Source: Sulfurimonas sp. (lineage in GTDB: Bacteria > Campylobacterota > Campylobacteria > Campylobacterales > Sulfurimonadaceae). Taken from it: a DNA stretch of 64,000 nt. Under the pieces are notes generated by a model that saw only the letters and a program-made list of their open reading frames with translations, ran no database searches and was not told where the DNA came from. Where the stretch lies: NCBI RefSeq assembly GCF_026196735.1, contig NZ_JAPHUF010000012.1, positions 372,001 to 436,000 of the forward strand. Reading direction: 5' to 3'. Shown one piece after another: positions 20,011-28,936 of the stretch; within the stretch, counting starts at the first letter, position 1; the number at the start of each line of letters is the position of its first letter. Made by a program: the position numbers and the translations under genes.

Positions 20011-20154
20011 AATGAAAGTATATCAAATATTGTCAGAATTATGTTACATTATTGGAAAATATTCTAAATTGATTAATGTTTAATCATAAGTTTAGTTTAA
20101 ATTAAAGAAATAAATGACATAATAGTGACAATATTAAAGTTTGGGAGAACAAAT

Positions 20155-21504
20155 ATGAAATTAACAAAATTAAGTTTAATAGCAGCAATGCTAATAGGTT
20201 CAAGTGCGTTTGCAATTGAAAATACAAAAGTTTCTGGTGATGTAAAATTGTTTTACGGAACAATGGATAGTGATACTGGTACATACTTAGGAAACAAAAC
20301 TTCACTGTTTGATGCTGAGGGTGCTTATGGAAATATTGCAGTTGATTTAGAGTTGACTACGGACCTTACTAAAGGTGTTTCTGCCGGTGCAAAAGGTACT
20401 TATATTACTACCTTAGGTTTAGAGAATAATCTAGTAGATAATACTTGGTCAAATTCTCATGGAATTACATCAAATACTAGTTCTAGTTTTGGTAACCCAC
20501 CGACAACAGGTCTTCAACTTGATGACGCATTTTATCTTGGTGAGTTATGGATTGCAGGAACTGCTTTTGATACAACTTTAAAAGTGGGTCGTCAAGCTTT
20601 AGATACTCCATTGGCATTTACAGAGACTTGGGGTATTGATCAAAATACTTTTGAAGCGGTAGTTTTAATCAATCAAAGTATTCCTGATACTACTTTAGTT
20701 GCTACATATGTTGGTAAGTCAAATGGGTCTGCTGATGATCTTGCAACATTAGCTCTAGATGGATCTAACAATTATGTATCTGGTAGTTTAAATAATATTT
20801 CTGGTGCTCAAGCTGGTGTAGTTGCACAAGACGGTAAGTTTAATACATTTGGTACTGATGGTGTTTATGTTGTTGGTGCTATCAATAACTCTTTCAAGCC
20901 ACTTACTGTTCAAGCATGGTACTACAGCTTACAGCAAATGGCAGAAGCTGTTTGGGTTCAAGCTGATTTAAACATGGAAGGAATCTTAGCTGGTGTTCAG
21001 TATACCGAAGTAGATGTTGATAAGTTATTCTCTGGTGTTGATGAAGATGAAGCTTATGCTGCTATGCTAGGTTACGAGATGAAAGATGTTGCTACATTTA
21101 AAGTTGCATACTCTTCAGTTGATGACAGAGGTACTATTGGTGTAGGTAATGTTGCTACTGGTTCTCGTACTGGTACAGGTAACTCTAACCAATCAAAACT
21201 TTATACTGAAATGTGGTGGGCTTACGGTAATGTATCAGCAACTGGCGCAGACTCTTACTCTTTTACTGCAGAAGGTACTGCTGCTGGTGTTAATCTTTTA
21301 TTAGGTTATTACTATGCTGATATAGATCCAACTGGTACTGCTAATGATGCAGAAACTACTGAAATAGCTTTAGTTGCTTCTAAATCTTTTGGACCACTAG
21401 ATACATCTTTAGCTCTTATTCACAATGAATTTGATGATAATTCAGTTGGTGGTGTTGATGAAGATGTTAACACTTTACAAGTATATTTAACATATAACTT
21501 CTAG
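20155..21504 (+). CDS. Outer-membrane porin (third paralog)
   Basis: Predicted 449-residue beta-barrel. The start at 20155 follows a GGGAG ribosome site and gives a clean signal peptide (MKLTKLSLIAAMLIGSSAFA). An upstream in-frame ATG at 20125 would add ten non-signal residues and was rejected. The segment LKVGRQALDTPLAFTETWGI then QNTFEAVVL matches the GRQ...DTPL...NTFEA motif of the porins at 5216 and 12358. The C-terminus is VYLTYNF, ending in Phe. Codon use is very regular and the sequence Gly/Thr-rich, consistent with a highly expressed porin. The substrate is not readable. Confidence 0.87.
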   Translation: MKLTKLSLIAAMLIGSSAFAIENTKVSGDVKLFYGTMDSDTGTYLGNKTSLFDAEGAYGNIAVDLELTTDLTKGVSAGAKGTYITTLGLENNLVDNTWSNSHGITSNTSSSFGNPPTTGLQLDDAFYLGELWIAGTAFDTTLKVGRQALDTPLAFTETWGIDQNTFEAVVLINQSIPDTTLVATYVGKSNGSADDLATLALDGSNNYVSGSLNNISGAQAGVVAQDGKFNTFGTDGVYVVGAINNSFKPLTVQAWYYSLQQMAEAVWVQADLNMEGILAGVQYTEVDVDKLFSGVDEDEAYAAMLGYEMKDVATFKVAYSSVDDRGTIGVGNVATGSRTGTGNSNQSKLYTEMWWAYGNVSATGADSYSFTAEGTAAGVNLLLGYYYADIDPTGTANDAETTEIALVASKSFGPLDTSLALIHNEFDDNSVGGVDEDVNTLQVYLTYNF

Positions 21505-21522
21505 TCGCGTTACCCTTTTATA

Positions 21523-21607
21523 AACTCATTGTCCTTATCCCCATTGGGATGATGAGTCCTCCTTTTATAGTCCATTTTCCTCTTTCCTGTTTTGTTGGAA
21601 AATGGAC
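21523..21607 (+). terminator. Two hairpins downstream of the third porin
   Basis: First hairpin: ACTCATTGTCC at about 21523-21534 pairs, with two G-T wobbles, with GGATGATGAGT near 21546-21557. Second hairpin: GTCCATTTTCC (21570-21580) pairs perfectly with GGAAAATGGAC (21597-21607) around a 16-base T-rich loop. Together they probably end the porin transcript and isolate the ABC permease gene 50 bases further on. Confidence 0.6.
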
Positions 21608-21653
21608 TTCATTATCTTCTCACTAAAGACTTTTTTTAGATATAATTTTTACA

Positions 21654-22613
21654 ATGAATAAACTAATCAAAAAAATATCTTATATACTCTTTATGTTAAT
21701 CTTAATCTCTATTATCTCATTTTTAGCAATTCATGCTGCACCAAACAGTTTTTTTGCAGCGGGTGAGCTTAATCCAAATATGACCAAAGAGGCCATAGCC
21801 GCTCTAAAAGCTGTTTATGGACTTGATAAATCGCTCTCACAGCAGTATATAGATTGGGTTATAAATATTTTTTCTTTAAATTTTGGTATCTCTTTTGTAA
21901 GCGGTCAAGATGTAAGTTCTGAAATATTTAAACGACTTCCTGTAACTTTGATCATGAATATTACAGCTCTAATTGCCGTATTTGTCATCTCTTTATACCT
22001 CGGTATAAAAGCAGCAATAAATTATGAAAAAAAATCTGACTATATAATTCGTCAAATATCATTGGTTTCTTTTTCAATGCCGTCATTTTATTTGGCACTT
22101 CTTTTTATAATCTTTTTCTCACTAAACCTAGATATGTTTCCAATTTCAGGACTTCATTCAATTGAGCCAAAAGTCGGTATTGCTTACTATATTGACATGG
22201 CTTGGCATCTGGTTTTACCTGTTGGCGTTATGATATTTGTAGGTCTTGGCAGCATGATAATATATGTTCGCTCACTTACACTTGAGATACTAAAAAGTGA
22301 TTACTATTATTTTGCACTCTCTCGCGGTTTAGATAAAAAAACACTGTTGCGTTATTATATTATTCCAAATTTACTTCCTCCAATTGTGACACTTTTAGGA
22401 CTTTCACTTCCGGGGCTAATTGGCGGTAGTGTTATTTTGGAGTCTATTTTTGGTATTGAGGGAATGGGACAGCTGTTTTTCATGAGTGCAATGAGTAGGG
22501 ATTATCCGATAATCATGGGTACTTTGATGATTACAGCGTTTTTGACACTTTTGGGGAACATGATTGCAGATTTAATCTTACTAAGATTAAATCCGTATAC
22601 TAAGCGTGGTTAA
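21654..22613 (+). CDS. ABC transporter permease, DppB/OppB type (orphan)
   Basis: Inner-membrane permease subunit of a peptide/nickel-type ABC importer. The 319 residues contain the DppB-like N-terminal TM helix and the periplasmic segment PNMTKEAIAALKAVYGLDKSLSQQYIDW. Five further helices follow, with the ATPase-contact EAA-like loop around ALSRGLDKKTLLRYYIIPNLLPP. The binding protein, partner permease and ATPases are not nearby. Either the other subunits are elsewhere or the gene is a lone remnant. Its stop overlaps the convergent nusA stop by four bases. Confidence 0.88.
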   Translation: MNKLIKKISYILFMLILISIISFLAIHAAPNSFFAAGELNPNMTKEAIAALKAVYGLDKSLSQQYIDWVINIFSLNFGISFVSGQDVSSEIFKRLPVTLIMNITALIAVFVISLYLGIKAAINYEKKSDYIIRQISLVSFSMPSFYLALLFIIFFSLNLDMFPISGLHSIEPKVGIAYYIDMAWHLVLPVGVMIFVGLGSMIIYVRSLTLEILKSDYYYFALSRGLDKKTLLRYYIIPNLLPPIVTLLGLSLPGLIGGSVILESIFGIEGMGQLFFMSAMSRDYPIIMGTLMITAFLTLLGNMIADLILLRLNPYTKRG

Positions 22614-23743
22614 TTAAACAGTGCCTCTAGTGCATCAACACCATCTTTTGCTTCTTCAATCGTACCATCTTCGCTTGTTGTAGCATCAGTCTCAACCAGT
22701 TCAATGTTTAATCCACTAAGCATTGAAGCTAGACGGATATTTATACCGCTTTTACCGATAGCTTTTGACTTTTGGTCAGCAGGAAGAGTAATAATAGCTT
22801 TTTGGGCTTCACCATCTTCATTTTTAACAATTTCAACATGTGAAATAATAGCCGGAGCCATAATCCTTGAGATGAAAAGTTCAGGAATAGTAGTATATTC
22901 AATACAATCTATGTTTTCACCGATTAACTCAGCACTAACAGCATTGATACGAACACCTTTAACACCAACCGTTGCTCCAACAGCATCGACTTGAGGATGT
23001 GTACTTAAAAGTGCAACTTTTGCTCTCTCACCCGGAATTCTTGCACTTCCTTCTATGATTACGGCACCATCGGCTATTTCAGGAACCTCAAGCGCTAAAA
23101 GCTCTTCTAAAAATTTAGGACTTGTTCGAGAGAGTTCTATCTGCATACCATTTTCTTTGTCCATGTTAACACGGCGAACAACAGCTTTTAAATGGTCTCC
23201 AACTTCAAACACTTCACCTTTAATACGGCTTTTCATTGGAAGTACGGCACGAACTTCATCAACTTCAATATATGTATTGTTTTGAGCGTCAACTCTTGTT
23301 ACACGACCTGTAACGAGTGTGCCAATTTTAGACTGATATTTATTATATAGCTCATCTTCTACTAATCTTTGAACATGATATTCTATTTCACGATGAAGCT
23401 GAGACGCAGCAGTTCTACCATACTCTTGTAGCTCGTGTGGTATTTGAAGCTGGTCATCAAGCTCTACTTGATCATCATACTCTCTAGCATCAGTAATAGA
23501 GATAAACGCAGGTGCAATCTCTTCATCTTGAAGTCTTTCATCATCATCAGCGACAACAGTAATAATTTGAATAATGTCTAGTGTTTTTGTTTGATCATTT
23601 ACAACCGCTTCAAAAGCAAATTTGTTGCCAATTACTCTTTTTGCTGTTTGTATAAATGCTGTTTTTAAAGAATTTAATACTTGGTCTGGTTTGAGACCTT
23701 TTTCATGTGCAATTGCTTCAGCAATATCTAAAATTTTTTCCAT
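22610..23743 (-). CDS. nusA: Transcription termination/antitermination protein NusA
   Basis: RNA-polymerase-bound elongation factor modulating pausing and termination. In its 377 residues are the N-terminal polymerase-binding domain (about 1-125), an S1 domain (IGTLVTGRVTRVDAQNNTYIEVDEVRAVLP), and two KH domains. These contain ELSRTSPKFLEELLALEVPEIADGAVIIEG, the GERAKVALLS segment, and SKAIGKSGINIRLASMLSG (GxxG). No C-terminal acidic repeats are present, as is usual for this phylum, although a short acidic tail is seen. It overlaps the ABC permease gene tail to tail. Confidence 0.95.
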   Translation of the reverse strand: MEKILDIAEAIAHEKGLKPDQVLNSLKTAFIQTAKRVIGNKFAFEAVVNDQTKTLDIIQIITVVADDDERLQDEEIAPAFISITDAREYDDQVELDDQLQIPHELQEYGRTAASQLHREIEYHVQRLVEDELYNKYQSKIGTLVTGRVTRVDAQNNTYIEVDEVRAVLPMKSRIKGEVFEVGDHLKAVVRRVNMDKENGMQIELSRTSPKFLEELLALEVPEIADGAVIIEGSARIPGERAKVALLSTHPQVDAVGATVGVKGVRINAVSAELIGENIDCIEYTTIPELFISRIMAPAIISHVEIVKNEDGEAQKAIITLPADQKSKAIGKSGINIRLASMLSGLNIELVETDATTSEDGTIEEAKDGVDALEALFN

Positions 23744-23906
23744 TAATGTGTCCTTGTTAGGGTTGTCTCATAAAAAACAGTGCTAAAAATAATTTGGATT
23801 TCTTATGAAGTGTGACATTATACCCAAATAGCATAAAATCAACTTTAATGCGATTTTTAGTAGAATTTAACTACAATGCAAGATAATTAGATACAAGGAA
23901 AAATTA

Positions 23907-24152
23907 ATGGAATTAAAATTTGCAAGAACTGATATTGACACAAAACCAAAGAAAGCTGATTTAGCAAAGATAGAAGCAAGCGTAGAAAAAGAGGAGAGTG
24001 TGATATTTTATTTTGACAGAGAAAACTCTCATAAAGATTTATTAGAACTTCAAGATCATTTTGAAGCAAAAGGTAAAAGTTTTTATATGAGTGAAGTTAA
24101 ATATGGACTTTCTGATAACGAGTACATGTACCAAGTCCATATTATTAATTAG
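23907..24152 (+). CDS. HP0268-family nuclease-like small protein
   Basis: Small protein of 81 residues resembling Helicobacter pylori HP0268, which has been described as a SMR-like nicking endonuclease and purine-preferring RNase. The shared pattern is FYFDRENSHKDLLELQDHFEAKGKSFYMSEVKYG, ending in MYQVHII. As in H. pylori, the next gene is miaB, so the neighbourhood is conserved. The start follows an AAGGAAAAATTA ribosome region. A TACATGTA octamer lies within its coding sequence near the end (24123-24130). Confidence 0.82.
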   Translation: MELKFARTDIDTKPKKADLAKIEASVEKEESVIFYFDRENSHKDLLELQDHFEAKGKSFYMSEVKYGLSDNEYMYQVHIIN

Positions 24153-24160
24153 GAAATAAA

Positions 24161-24235
24161 ATGATTACTCTCGCCAAAGGCGTAGCTTTAGTGATTGAGG
24201 ATAATTTGGACGAGTTCAAATTATACGAGAATTGA
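24161..24235 (+). promoter_or_regulatory. Structured miaB leader with possible 24-codon upstream ORF
   Basis: Between the HP0268-family gene and miaB lie two hairpins. The first is CGCC-AAA-GGCG (24172-24182). The second is ATAATTTGGA, loop CGAG, TTCAAATTAT (24201-24224, one G-T pair), which ends seven bases before the miaB TTG start. A short frame begins ATG at 24161, five bases after AGGAAA. It ends with TGA at 24233-24235, overlapping the TTG of miaB (ATTGA). It could be a leader peptide coupled to miaB, or the frame could be accidental within a structured 5' region. The hairpin plus AGCTTTAGT also occurs near 2676. Confidence 0.4.
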
Positions 24236-25530
24236 AGAAATTATTTATTGAAACATTAGGTTGCGCTATGAATTCTCGTGACTCTGAGCATATAATTGCT
24301 CAGTTGACAGAGAAAGAGGGTTATGAAACAACTGATGATATGCCCTCTGCTGACCTTATCCTAATAAATACATGTTCAGTTAGAGAAAAGCCCGTCTCTA
24401 AACTTTTTTCTGAACTGGGTGTTTTTAACAAAAAGAAAAAAGAGGGTGCCAAGATAGGTGTTTGCGGTTGTACTGCATCACATCTTGGTGAAGAAATAAT
24501 CAAAAGAGCTCCTTATGTCAATTTTGTTTTGGGTGCAAGAAATGTATCCAAGATTACTGAAGTTCTGCATAAAGATAAAGCTGTTGAAGTAGACATTAAT
24601 TATGATGAGAGTGAGTTTGCTTTTGATGATTTTAGAACATCACCTTACAAGGCTTTCATAAACATATCCATAGGTTGTGACAAGGCTTGTACTTATTGTA
24701 TTGTTCCAAAAACTCGCGGTGATGAGATATCAATTCCTGATGCTTTGATATTGCGTGAAGCAAAAAGAGCGGTTGATAATGGCGCAAAAGAAGTTTTTCT
24801 TTTGGGGCAAAATGTAAATAATTACGGTCGCCGCTTCTCCGGAGAACATGAAAAAGTCAATTTCTCTGAACTTCTTCGCAGACTTAGCAAAATAGATAAA
24901 CTTGAGAGAATTCGTTTTACTTCCCCGCACCCTTTTCATATGGATGATGAGTTTATAGAAGAGTTTGCAAGTAACCCTAAAATATGCAAATCTATGCATA
25001 TGCCACTTCAAAGCGGTTCAACAAAAGTCTTAAAAGATATGAAACGCGGATATACAAAAGAGTGGTTTTTAGACCGTGTTGAAAAACTTAGAAGTATGTG
25101 TCCTGAAGTTAGCATAAGTACAGATATTATTGTTGCTTTTCCAGGTGAGAGTGATGAGGACTTTGAAGATACACTTGATGTTATGAGAAAAGTCAGGTTT
25201 GATCAGATTTTCTCTTTTAAGTACTCTCCGCGACCTGAGACTGAAGCTGAACATTTTACAAATGTTGTAGATGAGGATGTCGCATCTTTTAGATTGACAA
25301 CTCTGCAAAATCTTCATACGGATATTTTAGATGAGAAAAATGCCGCGCAGCTTTCAAAAACATATCGTGTATATTTTGAAGATTTAAACAAAGATTATTT
25401 TGTTAGCGGAAGAAGTGACAATAATCTTGTAATTAAAGTCAAAGGTTCGGATGAGCTTTTAGGCAAGTTTAAAGATGTGAAAATCACAACAATAGGCCGA
25501 ACTATCTTTACTGGAGAAGTTGTTGGGTAA
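24232..25530 (+). CDS. miaB: tRNA-2-methylthio-N6-dimethylallyladenosine synthase MiaB
   Basis: Radical-SAM methylthiotransferase that adds a methylthio group to i6A37 of tRNAs. The 432 residues show the N-terminal UPF0004 domain with cluster Cys at about residues 11, 48 and 78-80. The radical SAM motif is [15 protein letters not shown], and a C-terminal TRAM domain ends the protein. TTG at 24232 is the only start that gives the family N-terminus [20 protein letters not shown], and it is preceded by a hairpin. Its last bases overlap the acyltransferase gene by 11. A paralog, rimO, lies at 30442. Confidence 0.95.
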   Translation: MKKLFIETLGCAMNSRDSEHIIAQLTEKEGYETTDDMPSADLILINTCSVREKPVSKLFSELGVFNKKKKEGAKIGVCGCTASHLGEEIIKRAPYVNFVLGARNVSKITEVLHKDKAVEVDINYDESEFAFDDFRTSPYKAFINISIGCDKACTYCIVPKTRGDEISIPDALILREAKRAVDNGAKEVFLLGQNVNNYGRRFSGEHEKVNFSELLRRLSKIDKLERIRFTSPHPFHMDDEFIEEFASNPKICKSMHMPLQSGSTKVLKDMKRGYTKEWFLDRVEKLRSMCPEVSISTDIIVAFPGESDEDFEDTLDVMRKVRFDQIFSFKYSPRPETEAEHFTNVVDEDVASFRLTTLQNLHTDILDEKNAAQLSKTYRVYFEDLNKDYFVSGRSDNNLVIKVKGSDELLGKFKDVKITTIGRTIFTGEVVG

Positions 25531-26146
25531 AAAACTCTTTCGTGCCATTGCACTAATAATCGTGCCGTTTTTAGGGGCACTTTTTATTAGACTTATCTAC
25601 TTAACAAACAAAAAAGAGCTAGAACCTGCAGTAGTAGAAAGTGATACCCCTCTCATCTTTGCTTGCTGGCACGGAGAGCTTTTAATGCTTCCTTACCTTT
25701 ATCAGCGATACAGAAAAGTTCCACATGCCAAAGTTTTAATATCAAGTCATTTTGACGGTCAGCTGATATCAAAAACTATTGAGTATTTTGGACTTGATAC
25801 CATTGCAGGCTCTACCAACAGAAATGCTGCTAAGGTTTTGATTCAAGGGATTCGTGCTCTAAAAGATGGATACGACATAGGAATTACACCTGATGGTCCA
25901 AAAGGTCCTAGGCATCAAGTTGCGGATGGTATAATAGTCATGGCGCAAAAGACTGGTACAAAAATTGTTTTGATTAGAATGTTGCCGACAAAATACTGGC
26001 AATTTAATAGTTGGGATAAGTTTACGGTTCCAAAGCCATTTGGTACTCTTAAATATTATGCTACACTACCAATAGATGTAACAGGTATGGAGCTAGAAGA
26101 AGCAAGAACTTTACTGCAAGAGAGGTTGCAAAATTATGAAGCCTAA
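25520..26146 (+). CDS. Lysophospholipid acyltransferase family protein (DUF374)
   Basis: Membrane-associated acyltransferase-like protein of 208 residues. One N-terminal TM helix is followed by the DUF374 core: [15 protein letters not shown] (H-x-G near the catalytic position), [27 protein letters not shown] and [14 protein letters not shown]. The likely role is acyl transfer to a lipid A-like or phospholipid acceptor; the substrate is not established for this subfamily. Starts are TTG at 25520 or 25523 after GGAG. The latter has better spacing. It overlaps miaB by 8-11 bases and the next gene by 11. Confidence 0.88.
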   Translation: MLGKKLFRAIALIIVPFLGALFIRLIYLTNKKELEPAVVESDTPLIFACWHGELLMLPYLYQRYRKVPHAKVLISSHFDGQLISKTIEYFGLDTIAGSTNRNAAKVLIQGIRALKDGYDIGITPDGPKGPRHQVADGIIVMAQKTGTKIVLIRMLPTKYWQFNSWDKFTVPKPFGTLKYYATLPIDVTGMELEEARTLLQERLQNYEA

Positions 26147-26594
26147 AGTACTTATTTTAGTTATTGCGGCAGTTTTGCTGTTTATCATGGGTGCGTATTT
26201 TTTAATAAATCCATCTTATGAAAAATCATTAAGAGCTAAATATTATTATGAAATTGGAGACTATAGAGAAGCTTACTCGCTTGCAAAAGAAGCCTTTAGT
26301 ATAGACTTGTATAATCGTATGGCAGCAACTATTATGGCTCAGTCTACAACATCTTTAAAGTATGTTAAGTACATAGAAGATGCTGAGAAATATATGAAAG
26401 ATATAGATTCAATAGCAGAACAAAAAGAGATATCTAGCGCCGATAAAGCCAAAATAAGACTTATGTGTGAGATTATGCTTAGTGCATATATTAAGCTAGC
26501 CCCAAGTGTTATAACTGATGATGAGCTAGTTGAAAAAGCTGCCAAATATCATGACAAATTTGAGAATCTCCTTGAAAAAGTTAACAAGTACTAA
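26136..26594 (+). CDS. Membrane-anchored helical protein, unknown function
   Basis: I do not recognise a named family. The 152 residues begin with one TM helix (VLILVIAAVLLFIMGAYFLI). A periplasmic helical region with a TPR-like first repeat follows (LRAKYYYEIGDYREAYSLAKEAFSIDLYNRMA). The overlap of 11 bases with the acyltransferase and about 40 with the recombinase gene places it firmly in the operon. Such TPR-like single-pass proteins often act as scaffolds, but no partner can be named here. Confidence 0.72.
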   Translation: MKPKVLILVIAAVLLFIMGAYFLINPSYEKSLRAKYYYEIGDYREAYSLAKEAFSIDLYNRMAATIMAQSTTSLKYVKYIEDAEKYMKDIDSIAEQKEISSADKAKIRLMCEIMLSAYIKLAPSVITDDELVEKAAKYHDKFENLLEKVNKY

Positions 26595-27411
26595 ACTCAA
26601 AGAGTTTTTAGTGTACCTCGATGAGATAAGAGGTTACTCTGATTTGACCATTAAAAGTTATGATGAATCTTTAAAAGAAGCACTTGACTATATTGAGATA
26701 ATACAAGAAGATAAGCATATAGTTTTTAATTTAATGCCTTATCGAATATTTGTTTCTTCCCTTAATCCTAAGACAATAAGTAAAAAACTCAGTGCAATTC
26801 GTTCATTTACAGGGTATCTAAACGATAACGGCACCAAAGTTATTTTAAAAGCAGACGAGAGTGTGAAAGTTGCAAAAACTCTGCCAAAACCTATTTTACA
26901 CAAATACATAGTTGAAGCACTTTCTCATTGTGACTTATTTGAAAAATTGCTTGTTACAATGTTGTATACTTTAGGTCTTAGAATATCTGAATTATCTTCT
27001 CTAAAAGTAGTTGATATATCAAGTGACTGGGTTAGAGTTTTGGGAAAGGGAAACAAACAAAGAGATTTACCACTTTTACCAATAACCAAATCATTGCTAG
27101 ATGAGTATTTTAGTGCCTCTAATCAAAAAAAGTTTATTTTTGAGAAAAATGGCGAAAAATTAAGCGAAAACAGTCTAAGATATATCATTAAAAAAGTCTT
27201 TAGAAGAGTTGGGTTAAAAGTAACTCCTCATCAACTTCGTCACTCTTATGCATCAGAGTTATTAAACGGTAATGCTTCTATTGCCGATGTTAGTGAGTTG
27301 TTGGGGCATTCTTCTATGGCAACGACACAGATATATACAAAATTGGGCAGTGCATTGAAACAGAAAAACTATAATACAGCGCATCCACTTTGTGGAGTGA
27401 ATAATTTATGA
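26551..27411 (+). CDS. xerH: XerC/XerD/XerH-type tyrosine recombinase
   Basis: Site-specific recombinase, probably the single Xer enzyme resolving chromosome dimers at a dif site, as in Campylobacterota. The N-terminal SAM-like DNA-binding domain (LKEFLVYLDEIRGYSDLTIKSYDESL) precedes the catalytic domain. All catalytic residues are visible: Arg in TLGLRISELS, Lys in GKGNKQRDLPL, H-x2-R in HQLRHSYASELL, His in LLGHSSMATT, and Tyr in QIYTKL. The start is uncertain: ATG 26551 was chosen, with TTG at 26530 or 26572 as alternatives. It overlaps the preceding gene, and the next gene starts in its stop (ATGA). Confidence 0.88.
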   Translation: MTNLRISLKKLTSTKLKEFLVYLDEIRGYSDLTIKSYDESLKEALDYIEIIQEDKHIVFNLMPYRIFVSSLNPKTISKKLSAIRSFTGYLNDNGTKVILKADESVKVAKTLPKPILHKYIVEALSHCDLFEKLLVTMLYTLGLRISELSSLKVVDISSDWVRVLGKGNKQRDLPLLPITKSLLDEYFSASNQKKFIFEKNGEKLSENSLRYIIKKVFRRVGLKVTPHQLRHSYASELLNGNASIADVSELLGHSSMATTQIYTKLGSALKQKNYNTAHPLCGVNNL

Positions 27412-28415
27412 TAAATAAAATTTTAGAGACTTTGTATTCAAAAGTTTTTATAAATATTATTGTTAAAAATGAACAGAGTGTTGTTTATGTGGAGGTGTGC
27501 TCTGGTGCCGATGTTACAAGCAGGGTAGAAAAAACATTTGACACTACCAGTATAAATTCAAAAATGTATGAGTTTGTTAATGCATATAAAAAAGAGTCAC
27601 CGTATTATTATATTTCAGTCTTAGATAAATCTCCGTCTCAAGGCGCAATTCCTACATGTACAAGTACGCAAATGGCAAAATATGTCAATATGAGTTCAGC
27701 AAAGTATATATGTCATGCTTCAAATACTTGGGCTACCTATACACAGGACTATGATCTAAATGCACTAGTAAATGATTATAAAAGTTTAGGTATTGATTTT
27801 GTATTTTCTCCTTTTATTGTTATGAGTAGGTTTTTTGAAGATAAAATAAACTCTACACTGTCAATGTTTATACTTGTTGAAGAAAATCATCTCTCTTTGG
27901 GTATATTTGATAACTCCAAATTATTGTATGGCGATCATTTAAATATGGGCTATGAACAAAATGAAGAGGACATGCTTATCGAGTCATCCATAGATGATGA
28001 TGCTTTGTTAGAGATAGATGATATAGACATAGATGAAATAGATATAGATGAAGAGTCTGAATCATTAAATGACTTTTCAAACATTGAAGACCTTGATATT
28101 ATTGATGATATTGATGAATTTTCTGAAGCACAAGATATTCAAGAGATAGTACAAGAAAAAGATGACAGTTTAAGTACCGAGGGGTTTAACGAAGACTATA
28201 AAAGATTCTCTTTGATACAAAATTCTTTGGGAGTATTTTACAAAGATGAAAAATATGAAAGTAAATTTATTGAGACAGTCTATATTGCAGATGCTGTTGG
28301 AGTTAGCAAAGACCTTAAAGGTTATTTGGAAGAAGAGATGTTTTTAAATGTTTATATACGAAAAATAAACCTTAGCTCAGAGCTTTCAGAACTAGCAAAA
28401 GCGGAGCTAAAATGA
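27408..28415 (+). CDS. PilM/GspL-like protein with acidic insert
   Basis: Cytoplasmic protein of 335 residues with probable ASKHA (actin-like) fold of the PilM/GspL group. The C-half strand pattern FILVEENHLSLGIFDNSKLLYGDHLNMG mimics the PilM phosphate-2 region. No ATP-site motif is perfect, so nucleotide binding may be lost. A roughly 70-residue insert (about residues 190-260) consists largely of Asp, Glu and Ile (such as DIDIDEIDIDEESES). It is coupled by ATGA overlaps to both neighbours. The next two genes look like PilN and PilO, which supports the call. Certainty is moderate. Confidence 0.6.
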   Translation: MINKILETLYSKVFINIIVKNEQSVVYVEVCSGADVTSRVEKTFDTTSINSKMYEFVNAYKKESPYYYISVLDKSPSQGAIPTCTSTQMAKYVNMSSAKYICHASNTWATYTQDYDLNALVNDYKSLGIDFVFSPFIVMSRFFEDKINSTLSMFILVEENHLSLGIFDNSKLLYGDHLNMGYEQNEEDMLIESSIDDDALLEIDDIDIDEIDIDEESESLNDFSNIEDLDIIDDIDEFSEAQDIQEIVQEKDDSLSTEGFNEDYKRFSLIQNSLGVFYKDEKYESKFIETVYIADAVGVSKDLKGYLEEEMFLNVYIRKINLSSELSELAKAELK

Positions 28416-28936
28416 AATATAGTTATTTAAAACCAAGAACAAAAACGGCTCTGACAAAAGAGATACAGCTTCTTTTTACTTTTTTCAGTGTTACTATTCT
28501 TATGCTTTTTATAACATATGCTTTTTTACTATTTCGAGATTACAGATTTGAGCAAGATAGGATTACGATAAGTCAAAAAAAAGAGGATTTACGACTAGGT
28601 ATTTCTAAAATGAATAAACAAATCGCATTGATAGAAAAACAAAGCATGCTCTCTGAAAAAGTCTTTACAAAAAATAGTGTTTTAAAAGACAGCATTAACA
28701 ATTTGTTTGATTTGGTTCCCGGTCGTATTACTCTTTCTCAGGTTCAAATAAAAGAAGACGGACTTGTACTTTATGGAGTTACGCCAAATAAAGATGTCTA
28801 TAACTTTATGCTTCAAGCACCTCTGCGCTCCATTTTTCATAGAACATATAGTAGTTTTTACCCTGCTGATAACGGATGGCTTAGATTTGTATCTACAAAC
28901 TATATAGACGAAGAGGAGATAGAAAGTGAAAATTGA
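28412..28936 (+). CDS. PilN-like inner-membrane protein
   Basis: The 174-residue protein has a short cytoplasmic N-terminus, one TM helix (about residues 24-43), and a coiled coil (RITISQKKEDLRLGISKMNKQIALIEKQ). A ferredoxin-like periplasmic domain contains LVPGRITLSQVQIKEDGLVLYGVTPNKDVYNFM, the pattern found in PilN (ip-gv-l--l----l-l-G-a). In type IV pilus or type II secretion platforms PilN binds PilM in the cytoplasm and PilO in the periplasm. It overlaps the next gene by 11 bases. The family call rests on layout and pattern rather than strong identity. Confidence 0.6.
   Translation: MKYSYLKPRTKTALTKEIQLLFTFFSVTILMLFITYAFLLFRDYRFEQDRITISQKKEDLRLGISKMNKQIALIEKQSMLSEKVFTKNSVLKDSINNLFDLVPGRITLSQVQIKEDGLVLYGVTPNKDVYNFMLQAPLRSIFHRTYSSFYPADNGWLRFVSTNYIDEEEIESEN

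Noticed and set aside
20125-20154. Upstream ATG extending the third porin by ten residues
   Set aside because: It would put ten polar residues ahead of a clean signal peptide, and the GGGAG ribosome site serves the ATG at 20155.
28000-28150. Asp/Glu/Ile-rich repetitive stretch considered as a DNA tandem repeat
   Set aside because: The codons vary and no exact repeat unit is kept; it is a low-complexity acidic protein insert in the PilM-like gene.
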